IMG/VR virus record: IMGVR_UViG_3300009506_000013 | Span: 17,033 to 81,032 of that record | Source: a virus | DNA length: 64,000 bases | Strand: one strand, 5' to 3' | Part shown: positions 58,115 through 64,000 of the stretch, piece by piece | How positions within the stretch are numbered: position 1 is the stretch's first letter | How the letters are laid out: each line of letters starts with the position of its first letter | The notes under the pieces: model-generated | Told to the model about the DNA's origin: nothing | The model's database searches: none | Seen by the model: only the letters and a program-made list of their open reading frames with translations | Translations under genes and position numbers: made by a program

Positions 58115-59440
58115 TTATAGTCCCTGCATCTTGCGCGCACCGCCCGTGACACCCTTTACAAACAGCTCCGTCAATACCCACACCATAGCATCCAATCGGT
58201 CTGGGCTATCCTCTCCCGGTGTCCACTGGCACAGCTGGTCTTCTAATTCGGGATAATAACCAAAGTGATGAATCTTTCCCTGCTCTGCGAGACTGGCAAC
58301 TGGCTCTGCGCGAGTGTACTTGCCCCGGCTCGCCCATACCAGCTTTACAGGTATGGAGGCATCTATACTTTTGATAACATATTCAACCATATCCCCGCCG
58401 TTGTTCTTTTCGGCAACTACGAGATTGGCCTTGTGTTTGTGATAGGCCTTGACTACTTGCCGGCCCCATTGGAGTGGTGTCCCGCGTATCGTCAAGTCAT
58501 CCAGCAAATATCCATCCCCATCCGTTCCTTCTCCGGCCGCAACGATACCTGTCTCTGCGCTCTCTTCCGTATTGGAGGCTTCTGGATCAACTCCTATCAT
58601 GACCCGGCGCAAATCGCATGGTATCCGGTTCTTCACACGGAACTTTTCAATTTGCCATCGCTTCCACAAGCTCCCCGGCGCATCGTCCAGCAGTTCAGCG
58701 TTGATCTCCTGCCGGCCTAATCGGGTGCCCTCGTATCGGGCAAGGATCTCTTCGCGGAACCTTGGTGACAGGTTGATCAGGTTCTCATACGTGGTGCCCT
58801 TCGTTATGATGACCCCGGTCTTTTTGATAAGCTCTTTGATATGGGGGACGGGTTTGGGAGTGGTCGTGACACAGACTTGGGTTGCTTCTTTTCCCAGCCG
58901 GAGTCCAAACATCAGCTGATCCCAAGCATCAGGATTCCGCCATGCCGCCAATTCATCAGCCCAGGCCCCATCATGACTAGGCCCCCGCAACCGATCTGGC
59001 TTCTCCGAGCTGTATACAGTGGCTATCGCCCCATTGGGCCACGTGAGCCGCCGCTTGGAAGGCTTGTAATCAGGCCGGAACCACGGCGGTGAACATGCGA
59101 GAATACCTGATTCACCTTCAACCATGACATCCCGCGCATCCGCCGCCGTGGCCCCTACGAGCGCCAACCGCCTTTTACCCTTCCTCTCAACCTGCTCCCG
59201 AACCCACTCAGCTCCCGTCCGCGTCTTTCCAAATCCACGGCCCGCCATAATCAGCCAAGTGGACCAATCGCCTTCCGGCGTCATTTGCTTCGCCCGCGCC
59301 CACAAAGTCCAATCGTATTGTAGAGCTTGGAATTGGTCTGTGGACAGCCCGCGAAAAACATACTCCCGCTCGCTGGGAGTGAGTGAGGCTATTTGTTGTG
59401 CTATAGATTGATCAATTAACTGTGAGGCCATCTGCTCCAT
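58115..59440 (-). CDS. terL: Terminase large subunit
   Basis: 441 residues from the ATG at 59440; the ATG three codons later is equally possible. The ATPase has Walker A GRGFGKT (residues 67-73) and a Walker B region with GAWADELAAW. The nuclease half shows GVDPEAS with the first metal-binding Asp and DRLDAMVWVLTEL with the last. It drives DNA into the capsid and cuts the concatemer. Its start overlaps the gene before it by 29 bases. Type matches the Terminase_6 group. Confidence 0.95.
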   Translation of the reverse strand: MEQMASQLIDQSIAQQIASLTPSEREYVFRGLSTDQFQALQYDWTLWARAKQMTPEGDWSTWLIMAGRGFGKTRTGAEWVREQVERKGKRRLALVGATAADARDVMVEGESGILACSPPWFRPDYKPSKRRLTWPNGAIATVYSSEKPDRLRGPSHDGAWADELAAWRNPDAWDQLMFGLRLGKEATQVCVTTTPKPVPHIKELIKKTGVIITKGTTYENLINLSPRFREEILARYEGTRLGRQEINAELLDDAPGSLWKRWQIEKFRVKNRIPCDLRRVMIGVDPEASNTEESAETGIVAAGEGTDGDGYLLDDLTIRGTPLQWGRQVVKAYHKHKANLVVAEKNNGGDMVEYVIKSIDASIPVKLVWASRGKYTRAEPVASLAEQGKIHHFGYYPELEDQLCQWTPGEDSPDRLDAMVWVLTELFVKGVTGGARKMQGL

Positions 59441-59696
59441 CTTCCGCCAGCGGACACGCCAGACAATCCTCCGGCTTACAATCCATTCCCGAACCTTCCC
59501 AGCGCCATAACGCATCCACAACAGTTACTGCCGGGACTTCTACACCTGACCAACGGCCTGTTGTGGCGTGAACTGCGATCCGGATGGCACAATAGTATAC
59601 CAGCTTTCTTGGCATCTTATTCGACAGCCACATCCAGAACATTTCCTTCCAAACCGCCCGCTTTATCCTCCAGCGAGTCCAAATGCTAAATTCCAT
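59412..59696 (-). CDS. Hypothetical protein overlapping terL start
   Basis: 94 residues. Basic, Trp-rich N-terminus (WTRWRIKRAVWKEMFWMW) and a Cys cluster near the end (CKPEDCLACP). No family recognised. The gene ends inside terL. Confidence 0.6.
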   Translation of the reverse strand: MEFSIWTRWRIKRAVWKEMFWMWLSNKMPRKLVYYCAIRIAVHATTGRWSGVEVPAVTVVDALWRWEGSGMDCKPEDCLACPLAEDGADGLTVN

Positions 59697-59713
59697 TTTG
59701 TCCTCCTTCAGGA

Positions 59714-59914
59714 CTATTCGAACGTGCCACCATGTTTGGTCAGCCGTTCATTCAGCACCTCACACTCCCAGCCCTTCGATTCGCAATATTTTATGATTTG
59801 ACCCTTATCCCAACCAGCCATGTACTTGACAATCGGCGCACAACGGTTACTGCGGCCCCTGTTGCGTAGAATGACCCCTGCAGTGAAATGAGGTGCTGTT
59901 ATTCGAAGCAACAT
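59714..59914 (-). CDS. Small hypothetical protein
   Basis: 66 residues; its first base is the last base of the upstream stop. Alpha/beta, with KGQIIKYCESKGWECEVLNE as the most regular segment. No family recognised. Confidence 0.55.
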   Translation of the reverse strand: MLLRITAPHFTAGVILRNRGRSNRCAPIVKYMAGWDKGQIIKYCESKGWECEVLNERLTKHGGTFE

Positions 59915-60300
59915 TAATGTCTTCCTCCGTTCCCGTTCTCTTGTAATACCGCCTTACCACTATTGATCTTATACCTCCGGCCACAACCGCAAGTAAAGTA
60001 TAAATCCGTATCCCAGTTCTGGAAGTAATACCGCGTAAAGTTGTGCTGCCGGCAACAACGACACCGCCAGCCCTTTGGATCTCCCGGCTTGCGATAGTAA
60101 CCATAGGCAAGGTGTATAGCGCGGACACAATCTGACGCACTCTCCCCATCCCATCGTACCATCACCAGCTCGCGGACAACATCTTGTACGGTGCCCCGGT
60201 CTTCGGCATTAGCTTCCCGAATGTTCTGGAGTGCGAGCGCGGACCACCGCACCCGGCTTCCCCGCTCAAAGGCTGTGATATTGTCTGTTAGATTGGCCAT
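59914..60300 (-). CDS. Zinc-ribbon protein
   Basis: 128 residues from the ATG at 60300 behind GGGGAG. CRCC and CGCGRRY near the C-terminus, about 25 residues apart, form a zinc ribbon; the N-terminus has a beta and helix mix (VQDVVRELVMVRWDGE). Located after a terminator, so it may begin a transcript. Confidence 0.66.
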   Translation of the reverse strand: MANLTDNITAFERGSRVRWSALALQNIREANAEDRGTVQDVVRELVMVRWDGESASDCVRAIHLAYGYYRKPGDPKGWRCRCCRQHNFTRYYFQNWDTDLYFTCGCGRRYKINSGKAVLQENGNGGRH

Positions 60301-60317
60301 CTCTTCTCCCCTGTACA

Positions 60318-60349
60318 AAAGGAGCCACCTGTACTAGCGTGGCCCCTTG
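60318..60349 (-). terminator. Terminator after the secreted protein gene
   Basis: AAGGGGCCAC and GTGGCTCCTT pair with one G-U; TTTT follows on the minus strand. Arms at 60320-60329 and 60340-60349. Confidence 0.7.
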
Positions 60350-60356
60350 TCTACTG

Positions 60357-60890
60357 CTATTGCTCTATTGGTGTGAAAATCTCCACCTCTGGAACTTCGG
60401 CAACAGGCTGTTCGCTGGCTTGAGCTAAATCAGCCCGGCCAGACGCAACCATAAGCGCATTCCATATTTCAGGATCAATATCAGTAGCATCCTTTTCAAT
60501 TTCAGGCTCTGTCAACTCCGCACCTTCAAATACCGTATGGGCGTGTTGTACGATAAAATACCCATACGTCCAAGGCGGATACGTACCCCAGCAATAATTC
60601 TGAAATTCATTTGCATCCATCATCTCACCAGTTATCCACTCTTCGCAGGCATACCCATAACCTGATCCCATATCGTGGCAACCGCCTTCGTACCCCCACT
60701 GGCCTGTAGGCCCGCCACCCATATAGGCACAATATTGTCCATAGGCAGTTGCATTACAGCAATATGTCTCCACCTGTCCCATAGAAGGATCGGCATAGGA
60801 ATTTGGCACATAGAAATAAACTGGATCATCTGCCAAAGCAATAGGTACGAACAACGCTAAACAACACAGTACAACAAACAGGGTTTTCAT
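60357..60890 (-). CDS. Secreted Cys/Tyr-rich protein
   Basis: 177 residues. Residues 1-20 are a signal peptide (LFVVLCCLALFVPIALA). The mature part has eight Cys and many Tyr and Gly in the first 80 residues, then an acidic tail. Disulfide bonding in the periplasm or outside the cell is likely. Not seen in standard phage modules. Its own terminator follows, so it may be expressed separately, for example to alter the host surface or block superinfection (inference). Confidence 0.7.
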   Translation of the reverse strand: MKTLFVVLCCLALFVPIALADDPVYFYVPNSYADPSMGQVETYCCNATAYGQYCAYMGGGPTGQWGYEGGCHDMGSGYGYACEEWITGEMMDANEFQNYCWGTYPPWTYGYFIVQHAHTVFEGAELTEPEIEKDATDIDPEIWNALMVASGRADLAQASEQPVAEVPEVEIFTPIEQ

Positions 60891-60930
60891 ACACTTCTCC
60901 TTGAGTTATTTGCCTATTATTAGGCCGCTA

Positions 60931-61224
60931 TTACATCAACGTCAATTCAACAAACAGCTCTTCCATCGGAACATTCAACACCACCGCCAAATCCCGCGCC
61001 TTCTCTTCACACATGAGGCTTTGCGGCCTTCCATCCACCAAGCCCGCGTTGGACCGGAGTGTACCGTGAGGAATACCAGCCAGCTCCGATAACACATACA
61101 TCGGTATCCTCTTGGCCGCCGCACGCCGCAGGAATACACTCCGCTTCATCCAGAAACGCTTCTCATGTAGCTTCGGGATTATGTATTGGACAGGCCGGTC
61201 GAAACGCAAGGGTGGCCTACTCAT
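60931..61224 (-). CDS. Cro/CI-like helix-turn-helix protein
   Basis: 97 residues from the ATG at 61224 (TGATG). Basic N-terminus; MYVLSELAGIPHGTLRSNAG followed by ARDLAVVLNVPMEELF has the spacing of an XRE domain (helix 2-turn-helix 3, then the final helix with L.v....LF). Probably a transcription regulator. It follows a set of small genes and a promoter-like site. Confidence 0.6.
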   Translation of the reverse strand: MSRPPLRFDRPVQYIIPKLHEKRFWMKRSVFLRRAAAKRIPMYVLSELAGIPHGTLRSNAGLVDGRPQSLMCEEKARDLAVVLNVPMEELFVELTLM

Positions 61225-61568
61225 CACTTCCCCCTCTTCACCAGGATAAACTCAAAGTCACAGCCCTCGTCATCGCAGTTTACCGCTTCCAGCTTATACA
61301 GGCCGAAGTCTTGGATGTGCCTTGGAAAGTGAACCATCTTTTCTGCGGCATCCTCTCTTATCGCATCATCCATCCAGCCGCACTGATCACAGCCCTTACA
61401 ACTCTGCCGCTTCAACGGCATCATCACCCACTTGCTGACTATCCGGCCCCCCGCTCCAACATACATCTCCTCCGTGCCCCGGTACCAACGGCCCTTACAA
61501 ACCGGCTTTCCCTCTTCTCTCTTCAACTGGGCCATCCGGTCCTTTATTCCCAATGGATCTCCGCTCAT
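61224..61568 (-). CDS. Hypothetical Cys-containing protein
   Basis: 114 residues. SCKGCDQCGWMDD and CDDEGCDFEF give four to five cysteines in the second half that may bind metal. ATGA overlap with the tiny membrane protein gene. No family recognised. Confidence 0.62.
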   Translation of the reverse strand: MSGDPLGIKDRMAQLKREEGKPVCKGRWYRGTEEMYVGAGGRIVSKWVMMPLKRQSCKGCDQCGWMDDAIREDAAEKMVHFPRHIQDFGLYKLEAVNCDDEGCDFEFILVKRGK

Positions 61569-61666
61569 CTCCTCTTCTCCCTTCTCCTACACCAGCAATC
61601 CACAATCAGTCCGATCAATAGAATCAAAGCCATCAATATAAACATTGCGAGGTTATCATCGTTCAT
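61565..61666 (-). CDS. 33-residue membrane protein
   Basis: ATG at 61666 behind AAGGGGGAAGC; stop overlaps the next ATG (ATGA). One membrane span (AMFILMALILLIGLIV) is followed by a strongly basic tail (CRRREKRR), giving an N-out/C-in topology. Its size and form fit small holin-like or inner-membrane regulatory proteins. Confidence 0.68.
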   Translation of the reverse strand: MNDDNLAMFILMALILLIGLIVDCWCRRREKRR

Positions 61667-61684
61667 GCTTCCCCCTTCAGTCAA

Positions 61685-61723
61685 TGGCCCCTGGCCATCC
61701 GACGAAGTAAAGACCAGGGGCCA
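61685..61723. repeat. Inverted repeat downstream of terS
   Basis: TGGCCCCTGG and CCAGGGGCCA (61685-61694 and 61714-61723) pair exactly. The loop contains GGTCTTTA, like the element at 31807-31840. No T-run on the minus strand. Confidence 0.5.
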
Positions 61724-61822
61724 ACCCTTGACCATTGTTCTAATTGTAGCTTTTAACTACGGAATCACGGCGTCCACCCCCTTTCCCTTTATCAATGGAG
61801 GTAATGGAATGTAGTTCTTCAG

Positions 61823-61839
61823 CCTCTTCTATTATACCC
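61823..61839 (-). promoter_or_regulatory. -10-like promoter block after terS
   Basis: GGGTATAATAGAAGAGG on the minus strand, with a perfect TATAAT and 16 of 17 bases shared with the block at 44260-44276. No clear -35. The space 61724-61822 holds nothing else recognised. Confidence 0.42.
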
Positions 61840-62691
61840 TCATTGCACGGTTTCTGCTTCGATATCTATTGGCTCCGTTTCTACCAGCTCTGTCTTGTCT
61901 TCCTGCTTGGGTGGATCTGGAGGCTTTGCTATAGAGGCCAACCGCGACATCACCAGCGCCCGCGCATTCTCCTGCTCGCCGAATGGATCGGACTTCCCTG
62001 TTGGCGTATGGGATGCGAGACCCAGCAAATCAGCTATTCGTTCTACACACTTATCCATCACAGCCAAGAATCGCGGATCACCATCCCGGCCCTCCACCTT
62101 CATAACCACCGCTTCACTCTTCCGGTTTTGAAGCGGATTGAGACCAGGCGGAACACTGGGGGTGACCTTAGCCTTTGCTACAGGATTTTTGGCGTTGCTT
62201 TTGACAGCATTCTGAACGCGGGCTGTTGTCTCTAAACTCTCTTTGTCCTCTTTGGAGACTTGCCATGCGTCATTTGCTTCGCGGTATATGTAGGTGGAAT
62301 AGTTGATGAGCCGGTGGCGCCAACGTTCGATATTCTCCACAGTAGTCTCAGCCATAGCATCCAACAGGTCATTCGTAGTCTTCAGCACTTGTCCATCTGT
62401 CCGGCCTATCTCGTGAGCGATCTCGCGGGTGGTCCACCCCTGCTGAAGGAACTTGCTGACCTTTGCGGCATCTTCCTGTAGCTCTAGTGCGGTGCGGGCA
62501 CCCTTTCCAAAGTGCTGGGCATTGTCTATTTGGTCACCCTTCTTTCTGGCCTTCCGCGCCTTCTTGAGGTTCTGTCGTGCCGCCTTGGCTTGACGCTTCT
62601 TGGCGCCCTCTACTGTGTAGGCATCCCGGCTAACACTATGCCGCTTTTTTCGCGGCTTCTTTGGAGTAGGAGGATTTTTCGGGATTGTCAT
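61840..62691 (-). CDS. terS: Terminase small subunit-like protein
   Basis: 283 residues from the ATG at 62691 (ATGA overlap, GTGGGAT before). After a basic N-terminus lies a coiled coil and a helix-turn-helix-like segment (GWTTREIAHEIGRTDGQVLK), then a helical hairpin and a Pro/Lys-rich tail. The HTH with a following oligomerisation region and the position upstream of terL, though seven small genes lie between, suggest the packaging-site binding subunit. It is longer than most TerS. Confidence 0.6.
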   Translation of the reverse strand: MTIPKNPPTPKKPRKKRHSVSRDAYTVEGAKKRQAKAARQNLKKARKARKKGDQIDNAQHFGKGARTALELQEDAAKVSKFLQQGWTTREIAHEIGRTDGQVLKTTNDLLDAMAETTVENIERWRHRLINYSTYIYREANDAWQVSKEDKESLETTARVQNAVKSNAKNPVAKAKVTPSVPPGLNPLQNRKSEAVVMKVEGRDGDPRFLAVMDKCVERIADLLGLASHTPTGKSDPFGEQENARALVMSRLASIAKPPDPPKQEDKTELVETEPIDIEAETVQ

Positions 62692-62855
62692 AGAGTATCC
62701 CACATTTCCTTTGCCCGTTTCGGCCCATGACCTGCGAATGCGAGGAGATACAGCAAGCCGGCAACAAGAAAGATCGGAACCAACAGCACTATCCTCCAAG
62801 CTATCAGCCACCATCGCCACGTCCATACTTCATACCATTCTGGATTCCTTATCAT
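62688..62855 (-). CDS. Small membrane protein
   Basis: 55 residues from the ATG at 62855 behind AAGGAG. One hydrophobic span (WWLIAWRIVLLVPIFLVAGL) with a Trp-rich front and a basic C-terminus. Coupled to the terS-like gene by ATGA. Confidence 0.66.
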   Translation of the reverse strand: MIRNPEWYEVWTWRWWLIAWRIVLLVPIFLVAGLLYLLAFAGHGPKRAKEMWDTL

Positions 62856-63058
62856 GTCATTCTCCTTTGTAACGGTCCAATCCAATATTCAACTTCTCCC
62901 CGGTATCGGGCATCAGAACTTATATACCACCAGTCCGCTCCGTCAAAGAACATAAAGCGATCCTCCCAGATTGCTGGTGGGACTATCGGTATTCGGCAAG
63001 CATAGACTCCGGCGTGTTCCGGAAGGCCTGTCTGGTAGTGTACTAGCTCATCGGCCAT
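62852..63058 (-). CDS. Small protein, DUF551-like pattern
   Basis: 68 residues from the ATG at 63058 (TGATG). GVYACRI, WEDRFMFFDGADWWYIS and VEYWIGPL resemble short phage proteins in which Trp-rich strands (W....V.YW.plP) recur, as in DUF551. Function unknown. Confidence 0.55.
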   Translation of the reverse strand: MADELVHYQTGLPEHAGVYACRIPIVPPAIWEDRFMFFDGADWWYISSDARYRGEVEYWIGPLQRRMT

Positions 63059-63363
63059 CACCCCTCCTCCACACAGATCTCGCCGCCCGCAGGAAGCACC
63101 TCGAATACCACTACCGGCTCATCAGGATACTCGTGGCCCTTGATGTAGTAGTATGCCGCCTCTTCCTCCTCTGTAGAAGTAATCAGGCACATCCGCACTT
63201 CAGCCTTTTCCAAATCAACATTATCCCAAACCGCCTCAACAAGGCTTTCATACTCCTTGACTGTAGCTGTTCCCGTTTTTGTCGCGATGTCCTTTGCGTG
63301 GCCAGCCAACCCGGCTATCCCCAAACCTGCTCCAAGAGTCTTCAAAAAATTCCGCCGTTTCAT
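63058..63363 (-). CDS. Protein with twin-arginine (Tat) signal
   Basis: 101 residues, ATGA start. The N-terminus KRRNFLKTLGAGLGIAGLAG matches the Tat signal S/T-RR-x-F-L-K followed by a mild hydrophobic core and AxA-like site. The mature part is a short acidic alpha/beta domain (VRMCLITSTEEEEAAYYYI). Tat exports folded, often cofactor-bearing proteins; a phage-encoded example is unusual. Confidence 0.72.
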   Translation of the reverse strand: MKRRNFLKTLGAGLGIAGLAGHAKDIATKTGTATVKEYESLVEAVWDNVDLEKAEVRMCLITSTEEEEAAYYYIKGHEYPDEPVVVFEVLPAGGEICVEEG

Positions 63364-63596
63364 CTTGCCTCCTTTTGAAGCCGATGGAGTTTGTTTGCGA
63401 ACCGATTGACCTGGCGTGCGGCCTGAATGATCTTATGCTTGTAGCCTTTCCGCTGTCTCTCGTCATCGCACAGGTAACAGGTCCGCACCTTCGGCAACAA
63501 CGGATAACGGGTCACCGGGAGAACATGTCCGCACTCCAACATGTGGACTGGGCGTTCCCGGCCTTCCAGTTTGATGACCTTCCTTCGAGGTTTCAT
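63360..63596 (-). CDS. Small basic zinc-binding protein
   Basis: 78 residues from the ATG at 63596 behind AAAGGAG. CGHVLP and CYLCDD form a C.H..C..C type site near residues 22-45; the C-terminal helix is basic. Found in this form in many phages of Gram-negative hosts. Function unknown. Confidence 0.68.
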   Translation of the reverse strand: MKPRRKVIKLEGRERPVHMLECGHVLPVTRYPLLPKVRTCYLCDDERQRKGYKHKIIQAARQVNRFANKLHRLQKEAR

Positions 63597-63706
63597 GATG
63601 TCTCCTTTGAATGTTGATGGTACGCGGGCGAGTGTCGAGTACACCAGTGCACCCTATAAAAAACCAACCCACCGCAATCAAATTCCAACTCCCCAACCCA
63701 TTCCAT
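63593..63706 (-). CDS. Possible 37-residue gene
   Basis: ATG at 63706 after AGGGAATAA; stop overlaps the next ATG (ATGA). Product starts MEWVGELEFDCGG. The coupling supports it, but the composition is not decisive. Confidence 0.4.
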   Translation of the reverse strand: MEWVGELEFDCGGLVFYRVHWCTRHSPAYHQHSKETS

Positions 63707-63795
63707 TTATTCCCTATTCCCTGCTCTTATTCTAACCAATCAACTTATCCGTCATTCCACCCCACACTTTTCACTTATTCTACTCTTTTCTGCTC

Positions 63796-64000
63796 TTAAG
63801 AGGAACTGTTTTGCTTAATGCGGCCTTCTGCACTTCTCCCGGCAAGCTCCTCCATATCCTTTACAACCTTTTCCGACAATCCCAGCTGGGCCCATCTATA
63901 CGAGGGAATCATCGTCATCACTGCGCCTCTTAGCTGACTCAATTCTCCCCGCATTTTTTCTATACGGTCTGCGGCATCCTCGACCAGCGCCTTGTCACAG
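63796..64000 (-). CDS. Hypothetical protein, N-terminus outside the window
   Basis: 67 residues are visible, ending in a TAA at 63796-63798. Helical coiled coil (EDAADRIEKMRGELSQLR) and then SYRWAQLGLSEKVVKDMEEL. No family recognised. The 89 bases up to the next possible gene show nothing else. Confidence 0.55.
   Translation of the reverse strand, partial: CDKALVEDAADRIEKMRGELSQLRGAVMTMIPSYRWAQLGLSEKVVKDMEELAGRSAEGRIKQNSSS

Noticed and set aside
1-64000. Plus-strand genes
   Set aside because: Plus-strand frames oppose well-supported minus-strand genes, show no family motifs and mostly lack ribosome sites.

Overview
The window is part of the genome of a tailed double-stranded DNA bacteriophage (Caudoviricetes) with siphovirus-type morphology. 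Supporting features are a terminase pair, a DUF4055-type portal, a capsid with scaffold, a tail tube, a 1667-residue tape measure protein and a lambda-like tail-chaperone frameshift. Every credible gene lies on the minus strand, so transcription runs from high to low coordinates. Genes are packed with ATGA, TAATG or GTGA overlaps and AGGAG-type ribosome sites, as expected for a bacterial host. The host cannot be named from the sequence. Both window ends cut through genes (thyX at the left, a small unknown gene at the right), so the genome continues on both sides.

Layout in transcription order. 64.0-58.1 kb: small early-type genes, small and large terminase. 58.0-48.4 kb: a virion adhesin block placed before the portal, including an M14 carboxypeptidase flanked by LamG-like domains, a beta-helix protein and a fibre made of about 26 short repeats. 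48.3-44.6 kb: portal and a minor head protein fused to a HEVGH metallopeptidase domain. 44.6-37.3 kb: a carbohydrate-modification cassette with six glycosyltransferase-like proteins, a radical SAM enzyme, a methyltransferase, an APS kinase and a Stf0-like sulfotransferase. 37.2-20.3 kb: scaffold, capsid, connectors, tail tube, a seventh glycosyltransferase, tail chaperones, tape measure and tail hub. 20.2-17.6 kb: lysis or envelope functions (GTA-type holin, DUF5675 protein, Fn3 protein). 17.6-13.9 kb: possible origin, DnaB-like helicase, primase and an HTH protein.

13.4-5.6 kb is the most striking part. It holds about 20 small genes, and at nearly every junction without coding overlap lies a 70-79 nt element; 16 copies were found. 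Each reads as a circularly permuted twister ribozyme: a P1 hairpin usually closed by a GNRA loop, a UUAA-UGC / GCA-GAG internal loop, a freely varying P3 hairpin, and a P4 hairpin with the loop UCRCAAGU. The expected tertiary pairing covaries: 12 copies have GUG with CAC, three have GCG with CGC, and the one copy that has lost its core mismatches. Self-cleavage would cut a long transcript into single-gene mRNAs, each with a hairpin at its 3' end and a structured 5'-hydroxyl leader ending at the ribosome site. A candidate promoter lies at 13.82-13.85 kb. Downstream follow an SNF2 helicase, a sigma-70-like protein, a zinc-ribbon protein, an FAD oxidoreductase and ThyX.

The second notable system is the sulfation and glycosylation cassette inside the head genes. 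The APS kinase would make PAPS and the adjacent sulfotransferase would use it, which suggests that this phage builds a sulfated or methylated glycan on its virion or on the host surface.
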